Assembly: GCF_028583425.1 (NCBI RefSeq)
Contig: NC_072794.1
Coordinates: forward strand, 22,317,232-22,381,231
Direction of reading: 5' to 3'
DNA: 64,000 bases
Source of the DNA: Eublepharis macularius
Lineage: Eukaryota; Chordata; Lepidosauria; Squamata; Eublepharidae
Positions 54,723-64,000 of this stretch are shown in pieces. The notes below the pieces were generated by a model that was not told the origin of the DNA, searched no databases, and worked only from the letters and a program-made list of their open reading frames with translations. The translations under genes were made by a program, and so were the position numbers. Numbering within the stretch: the first letter of the stretch is position 1; each line of letters begins with the position of its first letter.

Positions 54723-54856
54723 TTCGCCCCACCCACCTCACAGGGTGTTTTGTTGTGGGAATAATAATGACATACTTTGTAAACCGCTATGAGTGGTCAT
54801 TAAGTTGTCCTGAAGGGCGGTATATTAATCGAATGTTGTTATTATTATTATTATTC
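54723..54856 (+). mobile_element. SINE 3' part with ATT tail
   Basis: CCACCTCACAGGGTGTTTTG, TACTTTGTAAACCGCTATGA, CTGAAGGGCGGTATATTAAT and (TTA)n. It abuts the L1 fragment without a gap. Confidence 0.78.
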
Positions 54857-54879
54857 TGCCAGCCTCTATCTTTAGGCTG

Positions 54880-55700
54880 AGGAATACAAAGAAGAATCTT
54901 GTAACCTGCTGAAGAATCTTCCTATATAGGAGCAAAACCTATATGATGAGGGGGGTATCTATCTATTACACAAGATGCACAAAATGTGGACTTCTGGGTG
55001 TCCCATCATCTCAAGAGCTGGCAATCTCACTTCAGGAGTGTCCAGCTATGTCGACTCCACCCTACGATTCCATGCCACCGGCACTCTTAGATGTTTGCAG
55101 GATATCATTCAGTCCATTGATGATCTTCCTGAAAATACCATCCTGGCCCCCAAGAATCCCTATACACCAACATCCTAGGCTAAGATGAACGACAGGTCAA
55201 CAGGAATGTCATTCCTGATGATGCTACGGTAAAACTGCCTGATATACGCTTTAATTTTGTCCTCACTGACAACTATTTCTGTTTTGGGGATGCACCCATC
55301 TTCAAGCCAATGGCATCCTTAACAACCCCACAGTCAGCCAACGTATTTATGGCAGATTTAGAACAGTTCCTCAGCTTTTGTCCCCAACTTCCTCTTCTCT
55401 ACCCACGATTCATGAATGGTATTTTTATTACCCTGACTTATAAGAAATAAAATGGAGAGGAGATTGATGTAAACTGCCTTGGGTCCCCACTAAGGAGACA
55501 GGCCTGGTATAAATGAAGTAAATAAAACAATAAGGGGACTCTCAAGAAATTCCACCACCAGTCTTAGCCCAGACCTGTTGCATGGACTGGCCCAATTTTG
55601 GGACACCACTGTAAATGGGAATAGAATACTGCTCTACATCAGAAGCCTACTGATTACATCCATACTTCTACCTGATATGTAGAACACACCACACAATCAA
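54880..55700 (+). mobile_element. Penelope-like reverse-transcriptase fragment
   Basis: Reads peptide blocks typical of Neptune-type Penelope RT: SGCPIISRAG-like (about 54985-55015), SSYVDSTLRFHATGTLR, SIDDLPENTILAPK, then DNYFCFGD, ANVFMADLEQFLS and, after a SINE tail at 55440-55530, FWDTTVNGNRILLYIRS. The copy is old and broken, with several disruptions. Confidence 0.7.
55440..55530 (+). mobile_element. SINE 3' tail inside the Penelope-like fragment
   Basis: AATAAAATGGAGAGGAGATT, CCTTGGGTCCCCACTAAGGA and TATAAATGAAGTAAATAAAA are the end blocks of the Sauria-type SINE. Confidence 0.65.
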
Positions 55701-55724
55701 TTGCCTACAGTCTCTGAGCACATT

Positions 55725-55930
55725 AAAAACTGCCTTCTACTGAGTCAGACGCTTGGTCGATTGAAGTCACTATTGTCTGCTCTGATTGGCAGTAGCCCCC
55801 CAAGATCTCAGGCGGAGGTCATTCACATCACTAACTACCTGATCCTTCTATCTGGAGATGCCAGGGATAGAACCTGGAGTTTTCTGCATGCCGAGCAGAT
55901 GCTCTGCCACTGAGCCACAGCTCAATTAAT
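55725..55930 (-). mobile_element. tRNA-derived SINE, second type
   Basis: The minus strand reads GAGCTGTGGCTCAGTGGCAG, CATCTGCTCGGCATGCAGAA, GGTTCTATCCCTGGCATCTC and then a body ending GACTCAGTAGAAGGCAGTT. Nearly complete. Confidence 0.8.
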
Positions 55931-55934
55931 CTGC

Positions 55935-56820
55935 ACCCCTCTGCCATGTTTTTACCTTCTGCATCCTCCCTCCAAGAAGTGAAGCTGGACTACTGGTCAG
56001 ATTCACAACTGTAAATCATTGTGTTAGGCCTAAATCAGACTTTATTCTAGAGGTGGGCAATTGCCAGTAAGAAAGCAAACCATAGTTAGCAGCTTGTGGA
56101 TCTGGTTTCATTAACCTTGCAAGAGTGTACAGAATTGCTTCTTAAGCAGTAACACGCTTCCAGAAAAATGCCTCTGTTGGGTTTTTGTCTGCAAGGAGTA
56201 CTGCGGCACCTGCATTTCTTTATCATTTTCAGGACGCTTACAGTATCTTGGCATGATCATTACAACAGCCTTGCAAAGGCAAGTCACTGCAGCTAGGGGA
56301 GTGCCGAGTCTGAGACAGTGGATTGCATAAGGTTACACGTGAGTTCACGGCAAAGATGAGATCTGAACTGGGAAACTGCCTTAGCCACTGTGCTGCGCTA
56401 CCTTAGAGACTGGAGGCCAGTTCACTGAATTGTCAGCGGCTTCCATGTTATCAGTGGGGACGTGAGTGCACCTGCGCTCGGATGCACATGCAGCAACAGT
56501 TGCATGGAGGGCATATTCAAGGAAACAGAAGGATGTGTGCGCAATGGGCACGTCTGATTGCCACATCAAAGAGAGGCATGGGATCTGTCATATATACCAG
56601 GGTGCACATCTACTGAGCCAGAGGTGGCTGTGTGCAGTCCTAATTGGGCTGTGAACTGGCTCCAAAGCGTTTTATTGGTTTATCAAACCTGCTCGCCCTG
56701 TGTTGCTTATACTTGAGGCCGGCAAGTTACTTTCCCCTCATCTGTCTTTGCTGTTTTATTTGAAATGTGCTGGAGGAGAGTTTTGTGGATACCATGAACA
56801 GCCAAAAAGACAAATAAGTG
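55935..56820. other. MGST3 intron 1 sequence, nothing recognised
   Basis: No repeat or exon identified with confidence; 56220-56400 has faint similarity to a decayed SINE (GATCTGAACTGGGAAACTGC). Confidence 0.35.
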
Positions 56821-56834
56821 GGTATTAGATAAAA

Positions 56835-57118
56835 TCAAGTCTGAATTGACTAAAATGACAAAACTGAGGCGATCGTACTTTGGTCACATCATGAGAAGAC
56901 AAGATTATCTGGAAAAGTCAATAAATGCTAGGAAAAGTGGAAGGAAGTAGGAAAAGAGGAAGACCTAAAATGAGATGGCTTGACTCAATCAAAGAAGCCA
57001 CGCCCTCCAGTTTGCAGGATCTAAACAAGTCTGTTAACGATAGGACGTTTTGGAGGTCTTTCCTTCATAGGGTCGCCGTAAGTTGGAGGCGACCTGATGG
57101 CACATAACACACACACAC
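56835..57118 (+). mobile_element. BovB (RTE) LINE 3' end
   Basis: Translates to SRKRGRPKMRWLDSIKEAT and NDRTFWRSFLHRVAVSWRR, the C-terminal end of BovB ORF2, then ends GGAGGCGACCTGATGGCACATAA and an (AC)n run, as BovB ends do. 5'-truncated, with a frame change near 56925. Confidence 0.82.
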
Positions 57119-57119
57119 A

Positions 57120-57720
57120 TCTTTGCTGACCTGTCCGTGTATGTCAGCAGGCATGAGACCTGTGAATGCATACACAAGAGGAGCATCTCTCTGAGCAGCT
57201 ACGTAGCTCCCCTGAAAGCCCAGCCAGACCTTACACAGTTTGCTTATCTGCCCTGGCTTCTGAATTCCCTATTGAAACTGAGATTCTCAGGTACATGGGG
57301 GCAAAATTGAGGTCAGGACCACATCTTGCAGAGAGAGGGCATGTAATGTAATTGTGGAAGAACCACCAAGGAGGATTAAGAAATGGTGTTGTTAGGTGGT
57401 CCAGTTCTGGCTTTAAGGATACCAGCACTAACTACCCCTAGCCATAAGTAGGTGCAGGATTGTCTCCTCCATGCAATCTCCTGAGAAAGAGCTGAAAAAG
57501 CTACCAGAGGGCCAGGTACAGATTGCCAGGTGTTGTTCATCCGGGAAGCTGCTCCTGGTAAGCAGAGGCACAGTATATAATAGGAGAAGGAAGCGCCCTG
57601 CCTGCCCGCCCGCCCCTGAATTAAGGGATTACTGTTTGTTTTCTCTCTAAATTGAGATTGTTGTTTTGTTTCTCCTGGGGTAAGGGAGTGCTGTATGCCG
57701 CCCCTTCCCATTAAAGCCTT
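57120..57720. other. MGST3 intron 1 sequence, nothing recognised
   Basis: Short open frames without motifs; a CCCGCCCGCC run at about 57602-57614. Confidence 0.35.
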
Positions 57721-57734
57721 CATCTTGCCTCAAG

Positions 57735-57931
57735 ATCCAGAGGAGTTAGCCGTGTTAGTCTGTAGTAGCAAAACAGAAAAGAGTCCAGTAGCACCTTTAA
57801 GACTAACCAACTTTACTGTAGCATAAGCTTTCGAGAATCACAGTTCTCTTCGTCAGATGCAACTGTGGTTCTCGAAAGCTTATGCTACAGTAAAGTTGGT
57901 TAGTCTTAAAGGTGCTACTGGACTCTTTTCT
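57735..57931. mobile_element. Fold-back Penelope-like end pair with 13-base target duplication
   Basis: Flanked by ATCTTGCCTCAAG (57722-57734) and ATCATGCCTCAAG (57932-57944), one mismatch. The left side has about 38 unpaired bases beginning ATCCAGAGGAGTTAGCCGTG, then inverted arms of about 75 bases with AAGAGTCCAGTAGCACCTTT. Same build as the copy at 31.3 kb. Confidence 0.72.
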
Positions 57932-58879
57932 ATCATGCCTCAAGTGTGTATTTCTTGACTTCCCAAATCCCCAGAAGAACCCCTGCCTCTGGCAGCACAA
58001 AGTATCCTCCTTGCACCCTTTTTCTGGCTTGAAAAAATCCCAAGGAACCCCGTTGATGAAACTTTGGTTTATCGACAGGTAGCATGGACATGGAAGATTG
58101 GAGAAATAGAACAGCAGGGAGTCTTATGCTCTCTCTCCGTGCCTGCCATAGCCCTAAAACAAACTGGGACCCCACGTTTCTGAGAATCAACGTGGAGCTT
58201 CCTGCTTTGCAGGACTCGAGGTGGACACACGGCGAACCTATAAACAGTATAACTTGTAGCTGTGACCTGAGAAACCATTATTACTCCCCATACACTTAAG
58301 ACTTGTGGAGTAGAATTTCCAGGCCAAATTGTGCTCCCCTGCTTTCATTCAAAACTTAACCCCTGGATCATGTCCCTTGGGGTATAGCCGCTTGCGCATA
58401 AGCACATGAATCCAGGCGTTATCATTCACGGATTCAATGGCCTCTGTGCTTGCCCTCGCGCTTTCCACATCACCGGCAGAGGTCACACACACTGTACAGC
58501 CACCCTGGGACGAGAACCTCTCATGTGATGGGAAAGAGAGAGCAGCAATCTGACTCTTCTATTCAGAATTCTGTACAAACCCCCAATGCCCCCATCTGCA
58601 TAAAAAGGAAGCTAGAGGCAGGATCCCACTTTTAAGCCAATGCAGGAAACAGAACAAGAGCTGGGACGTTCTTTCCTTCCCGCGCATGTCTCTTCCCAGC
58701 CATGCACGATGGCAGCTCACACCCACAACTCCCGGGCGCGCTTTCAAGGTTGCTGAAGTTTCTGCCAACCAACAGCCATTCATTGGCATCAATGCACAAT
58801 CAGACACAGCCAAGATGATTCACAGGAGGCGAAGGAAAGGGGACGGGAAGGGACCTTTGACTCTCAAAAGCTGGAAATC

Positions 58880-58922
58880 TGGTCAGTCTACAAGGCGCTA
58901 CTGGACTCGAATTTTGCTCTTA
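58880..58922 (+). repeat. Fold-back family fragment
   Basis: GGTCAGTCTACAAGGCGCTACTGGACTCGAATTTTGCTC is the outer part of one arm only. Confidence 0.5.
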
Positions 58923-59061
58923 AGTATTAACATGGCTGACAACTGATTATATGAACGCTGTAAAGGCAAAGAGGTCCAAGGTCATACTAGCTTCCGATCT
59001 AAGAGGCACGTTGGCTGAAGCACGCTTGATATTAGCCCGTGCAATCCTTGAAACCTTAAAC

Positions 59062-59240
59062 AGTTACCAACTCTGGGTCGGGAAATTCCAGGAGATTTGG
59101 CGGTGGATCCTGGAGAGGGCAGGGAGGGATCTCAGCAGAGTATAATGCTATACGCCCTCCAAAACAGCCCTTTTCTCCTTGGGAACTGATCTCTGGCATT
59201 TTGGAGAGCTCCAGGGCCCACCTGGAGGTTGGCAACCCTA
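59062..59240 (-). mobile_element. Non-autonomous DNA element, AGGGTTGCCA ends
   Basis: Minus-strand relative of the element at 40.7 kb: TAGGGTTGCCAACCTCCAGG start, GAGATCAGTTCCCAAGGAGA inside, and a TGGAATTTCCCGACCCAGAG end. It lies 40 bases from the MGST3 CpG island. Confidence 0.7.
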
Positions 59241-59279
59241 ACTGGGAGGTAGCCAGAATTGGGGGAAAGGCTCTCCGCA

Positions 59280-59720
59280 CACGCTCAGAGACACTCTAGG
59301 AGACTGAGGACGAGCTTTTCCGCAGTAGAGTGTCAAGGCAGAATCCACATGAGAAGCCAGGACTCGGCCTCCCCCGGCAACTTCTGCAACCGGTATGCAA
59401 GCGACGCGCCCGCGCGGTCCAGCTCTCCACCGGGAAGGGGCGGCTCGGAAGGCAACGCCGCGCTGCTGCTGCCGCTGCTTTACAGCATCCGCCCCTGTCC
59501 TAAAGCTCGCCGGAGACTGTCCCTTCCTCCCCACCTGCACGCGTAACTCACCGCCGCCGCCGCACGATCCAAGCAGTCCCGGAGCGAAGGGAACGAAGAA
59601 AGCGAAAGGGGAGGCGTCTCGGGGAGGGCCGCCCCAGCCCAAGCCGGGGCGGACCCAGCTCAGCCCCGCTTCTGGCCAATAGACGCCGGAGTATGCACCG
59701 TGTGGAGACAGCCTCTCGGG
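59280..59720 (-). promoter_or_regulatory. MGST3: CpG-rich promoter of MGST3
   Basis: A GC- and CpG-rich island about 7 kb upstream of the first coding exon. It holds GGGGCGG Sp1-type words near 59437 and 59646 and a CCAAT word at 59676-59680. It contains a strong minus-strand donor for a non-coding first exon. No other gene in the window would use it. Confidence 0.65.
59552..59640 (-). other. MGST3: Predicted non-coding exon 1 of MGST3
   Basis: A GCG|GTGAGT donor at 59551-59546 on the minus strand lies inside the CpG island. Exon 2 begins only seven bases before the ATG, so an upstream untranslated exon is required, and this donor is the best candidate. The upstream limit (transcription start) is a guess. 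Confidence 0.45.
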
Positions 59721-59979
59721 GGCGTTTGACCGGGAGGAGTTTCATGCGTGGGAGCGGGTGGGGGGAGCAAGATGCAAACGGCCTTTCCCAGCTCCAGTGT
59801 TGCTCCTTTCCTGGGAGGGAGATCGCTGATGAGCAAAAGCTTCATTTCTCCTAATGAGTCGGGAGACTGAGTTAGATCCCCTGGAAGCGAACGTTGCCGG
59901 CTCACAACGTTCCAGTGCCTTGAGCAGAGTGATTCCGAGCATGTACAGAGTTCCTCCTGAAATAACTTTTGAAAAAAAG

Positions 59980-60205
59980 TTTTAGGTAGGTAGCCGGGTC
60001 GGTCTGCAGTAGAACCGCAAGATTTGAGTCCAGTGGCACCTGAGGGGCCTACAAGACTTCCAAGGTATAAACTTTGGAGAGTCCAAACTCCCTTCTTCGG
60101 ATACAAGTAGGAGGCAATACAAGGAATCCTACTTGTATCCGAAGAAGGGAGTTTTGACTCTCCAAAGTTGATGGTCTCTCAGGTGCCACTGGACTCATAT
60201 CCTGC
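59980..60205. mobile_element. Fold-back Penelope-like end pair
   Basis: TAGGTAGGTAGCCGGGTCGG then left arm TGAGTCCAGTGGCACCTGAG and right arm CAGGTGCCACTGGACTCATA. The central part repeats ACTTGTATCCGAAGAAGGGA and its complement. No certain target duplication. Confidence 0.65.
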
Positions 60206-60364
60206 TTTTTTTTAAGTGTGTGCTTTGTGAAAGAAATGTCTTTTCAGGGTTAAATTGGGCCTCCTACGATTTGTACATATCCTGTGGCAGAGATCCCACT
60301 AGATGAGGTAAAAGGCTGGAGGAGGAATCTCTTGTCCGCAGGCTTCTCTGTTTTACGACGGTTG

Positions 60365-60450
60365 AAAGACCAAACAAACAGAAGTCCGGTGGCACCATAA
60401 AGACTAACAAAATGTGCTTCTGCGATTTAAAGATCGCTTAGTCCGAAGCA
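60365..60450 (+). mobile_element. Penelope-like end fragment
   Basis: AACAGAAGTCCGGTGGCACC then ATAAAGACTAACAAAATGTG is one arm of the same superfamily, a different subfamily from the others. Confidence 0.5.
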
Positions 60451-60482
60451 TGAAGTGTGCATCTGTAGGAGATATAGAGAGA

Positions 60483-60620
60483 TTCCACACATGTTGGATA
60501 ATGCACTTCCAATCCTCTTTATCCATCGTTTGAGGTAGATTTTTTGTTCCGCACACAAAAAAATCCATTCCAAATGATCTATAAAGAGGATTGGAAGTGC
60601 ATTATCCAACGTGTGCGGAA
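60483..60620. mobile_element. Palindromic MITE with 40-base ends
   Basis: TTCCACACATGTTGGATAAT at the left is mirrored by ATTATCCAACGTGTGCGGAA at the right; the pairing continues through GCACTTCCAATCCTCTTTAT. A second small hairpin (GTTCCGCACACAAAAAAATC region) occupies the middle. Confidence 0.8.
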
Positions 60621-60629
60621 ACACTCATA

Positions 60630-62640
60630 GTTATACTTCAAGCAACAGAGAGGCAGGTGTGGGGAGATGTGGCAGAGAGGCCTGTTTGAAATAGGAACCA
60701 AGAGAAGAGAAATCAATCCATCCCGAGTGGGTACGACACTCCCAACTGGAGACAGAGAAGAAGAGCAGGAAGAGCATAAAATCAGATCTAATCAATGAAG
60801 ACGGATCTTGAGATGTGACAAGGAGATCCAATTGTGCAGTGTAGAGTCTTTATCAAAGTACAGTCAAACTAACATCTGTAAAGGATAGGCCATGCTGAAC
60901 TATTGGAGAGAGTGAATAAACCCAAGTCCTTATTCGAGTCGGGTGGCAGTTTGGGAAGGCAAGGAGAGTGCTGATCTTGATGAATCCTAATTCAGCACTT
61001 TGGCGTTGGAATCTGCACTAGCTCTTGCCCAGTAAAATGGCACCCATAACCTCAGTGATCATTTGATTGAGAACACACAGTAAGAGTACACGCTGCAGTA
61101 TCAATGTACACATGTGCTTTGTGCTTAAAATGCAACTTCTTATCTCCGTATATCTTCATGTACTGGGATATGCCAATAAGAATGACTCCGTGTCTGTTTC
61201 TGCCAGCTTCATATCCTTTGGGACTGGCAGTCAGCCATGAGGATAAAATTATGGACGGACCTGTAAAAATTATAGGTAGGAGCTCTAGAGGAAGATAATA
61301 TGAGAATCACTATCACCCGTAGTGTTGCATGCTCGTGATCCCTATGATGTCTTTGTTCCTAAATTCCTAATTTTTTTTGCAGTGTGTCAAAACCTTTCTG
61401 ATCAGTGATTGCATTAGAATAAAGAGTATGACCTTATGAAAATGTTCTTAAAAACAATTGTGTCCCATCTACATGTTTCCCCTCTCACATAGAATGTGCT
61501 TTATCAAATAAACAGTAAGCGAGTATGGTGCTTTGAGAATTTGTTATGGCCACTTAATTAATGCAAATGTTGTGGGTACAGAGGGAGGAGCCCTTGAAAA
61601 TCCTGTACATTCTGGCTCTTTCTGCTCATGTGCAGCCAGGAAATATAACAGACATCTACTTTTGACTAGAGATGCTCAAGCGCACACCAATTCAACGTGT
61701 GGCCTGTTTGCCAGTTGCAAATAGGAAGCCACTTTTTCAGCGGACTGTTTGTCAGTTTGGTGGCCTGTTTATAGACGTCTGACAGGTTGCTTCACCAATA
61801 GGCGTTTTATGCCTGCACATGCTTACACTGAGTCTATTTTCCCCATCCTGTTGTGCTGCTGGTCTGTCTGACAACAATTGTTTAAATACATCATTAAATC
61901 AGTCATAAATCAGTAAAAAATAAATGCTTCTAAAATTGTACCATTTGCTTTTCATCTAAGTAGACCTTAGCAACAACAACGGCTACAGATCTGTTTGAAT
62001 TGCCAGTTTTCACACGTGCAGTTTTGAGAAGCCCTTTGCAAACCTGTTTGGCAGATGTTCACATCTTTCGGTGCTGAAGTGAACAGACCCAGGGATCAGC
62101 TCATATCTGATTATCAGAGCTGAACATGGAAAATGTGACAAAATGCATTCAGCATGAAATTTGCAGCATACTGGATTTTATATCGTGTCTTTATGTTTGC
62201 CTTCTGGCTTATCGGCCTAGCTATTTTCCCTACTATTTAACTGTGTTTTATGGTCATGGTATAATCTTTCTGTAGCTGTTGTGCCATATACCCCCAGAGC
62301 TGGTCCCATCCCATCTTTACTGTAAAATTTCAAGGGTATTACTATGTGTATATCCAGTAACCATGCCCCCTTACTACCAATCATGGGAGACTATTAAAGT
62401 GACTCCATGAGATTTGCATTACAAACTTCTTATGGCCCTTAAAGAGCTGTCTGATGCAACAAATGTAGCACAGATTAAGTTTTATTTATTAAATTCTATG
62501 ATAGAGGCACTGAAGAAGTGCTAGAAAAAGAAGATGGAAATCTCGTATAGAAATATAATTAATCATGTTTAGAAGTAAAAATCATTTTTATTCGTTTTTT
62601 AAAATGTTTAGAGTAAATTGAACTGATACATGTGCCTGGA
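60630..62640. other. Upstream flank of MGST3, nothing recognised
   Basis: AT-rich sequence with no exon or repeat that I can support. Confidence 0.4.
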
Positions 62641-62649
62641 ATATTTGAA

Positions 62650-62872
62650 AGCAAGTGTGGTGTCATCATTAGAGTGTCAAACTAGAAAGACCTGGGTTCA
62701 AATCCTCGCTGTGCCTTGAAAGCTTGTTGGGTGACTTTGAGCCAGTCACACACTCTCAGCCTAACTTACCTCACAGGGCTGTTGTGAGGGTAAAATGGAG
62801 AAGACGAGAAGGATGTAAAACTGTTTTCAGCCCCCATTGGGGTATAAATGAAGTAAATAAATTTTTTTAAAA
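62650..62872 (+). mobile_element. tRNA-derived SINE, Sauria type, near complete
   Basis: Head AAGTGTGGTGTCATCATTAG and GGTTCAAATCCTCGCTGTGC, body TTGGGTGACTTTGAGCCAGT and TTACCTCACAGGGCTGTTGT, tail CCCATTGGGGTATAAATGAAG with AAATAAAT end. Confidence 0.88.
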
Positions 62873-62879
62873 ATCCAAC

Positions 62880-63365
62880 AATGAACCAAGGAATATTGCA
62901 CTGGCCTACACAAGTGGCAGACACATGTTTGGATGATTCTTTTCTACTGATTGTGATTCAGTAGCCTCACAGAAGTTTTAACTTCATCTACCAGTGAACT
63001 TATGGGAGTATTTTCCATGTAAGATAAAACAAATGTCCAGTGGATCTGAACCTCAAAAGGTTACGGGTGAGTGCCAGCCATCCCAAATGTGCAGAAAATC
63101 ATCAGTGGATTTTGAACCACTTAACATACTGATAAGAAAGGTTCCCATACATTAATCACTGAACCACATTAGTTTGAAGGAATTCTTGTGTGAACAAACA
63201 TACAGTAAACATATATCTGTGGCACCTTACATCTCAAGGCTCCGTGGCACGTCAAAAAAGCCCTTCAGCACCATTACATTTACATTGTCTTCCTTGAATT
63301 GGAACAATCCTAAGTAGATCTACTCAGAAGTAAGTCCTGGGTTATTTAGTGAGAGAAGCCTGTGG
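62880..63365. other. Upstream flank with one palindrome fragment
   Basis: 63303-63340 (AACAATCCTAAGTAGATCTACTCAGAAGTAAGTCC) is a remnant of the short fold-back family also seen at 24.9 kb. Nothing else recognised. Confidence 0.4.
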
Positions 63366-63370
63366 TGCAG

Positions 63371-63760
63371 TGATCCCCAACATAGCGTCCTTTTATGTAT
63401 TTCCTGGTGCCCATTTCATTCATCCCAAATAACCTCTTCCTCAAACCAAAGATCCAATCCTGGCTTTCCTCTCCTCATTGGAACAGGAGGTGCTTCAGGA
63501 AACCCCAAAAGAAATCACCTTTATGTCAGCAGGGAGGAAGCACACATTTGGAAATGGTATCATTGTAAGAAAACTCTTTTTTTGGAACTCCCCAACATTT
63601 TGTGACTGGCCCTATGGCAGCCATTTTGTGGCGATGCTCACTGCTTACCTCCAAAATCCAGAAATGTCCACCGACTCAACAAGGAAGGGGCCTCCCGCTC
63701 TGAGAAGTCACAGAACCAGAGGGGACACTTCCAGGAAAGTGCAGCCTAAGATTGACAGGG
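63371..63760 (+). mobile_element. hAT-like non-autonomous element, 5' part
   Basis: Starts CAGTGATCCCCAACATAGCG, close to the CAGGGGTCCCCAAC terminus at 18.8 kb, and contains TCCTGGTGCCCATTTCA and ACATTTTGTGACTGGCCCTA as in the older element at 45.2 kb. Its right end was not found. Confidence 0.5.
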
Positions 63761-64000
63761 TGTAATTGTATTTTAATCCATCTTTTCAGTCAAAATCAGT
63801 TCCCCAAAACAGCTTTAACACATGTAATCGCGTTATTCTGTGAGGAGGGAATTCTGAGCTGGATTGGGATCCAAGCTTTCAGGGAAGGGGCTGGCTACTT
63901 CCTGCCTTCCCTTTGAGGGTCCCATCCAGAAGACACACTGCCTTTTGATGTTAAAGTCACAAAAGCTAAAACAGAATGATTTCAAACCAGGCTGCATTCA

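Overview
The window looks like nuclear DNA of a squamate reptile. It carries tRNA-derived SINEs of the Sauria type, 5S-rRNA-derived SINEs, a BovB (RTE) 3' end, L2/CR1-like LINEs, L1 fragments with weak codon constraint, Neptune/Penelope-like pieces and many hAT-like non-autonomous DNA elements. That mixture is typical of lizards. I cannot name the species, and a gecko is only a guess.

Two host genes can be rebuilt exon by exon, both on the minus strand. The first is TEDC1 (tubulin epsilon and delta complex 1; centriole triplet microtubules). Its start lies in a CpG-rich promoter near 40.3 kb and its stop codon is at 4082. Seven coding exons are placed and one expected short exon between 9.1 and 23.5 kb was not found. 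The second is MGST3 or a close paralogue (microsomal glutathione S-transferase 3, a MAPEG membrane enzyme). Its promoter and non-coding first exon lie at about 59.5 kb, its start codon at 52181, its stop at 43178 and its poly(A) signal near 43.1 kb. All five coding exons join in phase to give 147 residues. The two genes run head to tail, about 2.8 kb apart.

Layout: 1-4.08 kb is sequence downstream of TEDC1. 4.08-40.3 kb is TEDC1, with an L2 LINE at 13.7-15.4 kb and a nested repeat stack at 33.0-37.6 kb (SINE, then L1, then Penelope-like, then hAT-like, then a CpG-rich palindrome). 40.0-40.5 kb is the TEDC1 promoter. 40.5-43.1 kb is the intergenic gap. 43.1-59.6 kb is MGST3, whose introns hold two hAT-like elements with 8-bp target duplications, an L1 piece, a Penelope RT piece, BovB and SINEs. 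59.7-64 kb is upstream flank with fold-back repeats and one SINE.

The genes do not form a pathway; their adjacency is a synteny observation. The most unusual things are the four-deep nested insertion, hammerhead-ribozyme-like cores in the fold-back Penelope ends, a hAT-like MITE 15 bp inside an MGST3 intron, a 13-base homopolymer inside a TEDC1 coding exon, and an MGST3 whose C-terminus lacks the family's usual cysteine pair. Exon calls rest on reading splice signals and on remembered family sequences; no database search was possible.
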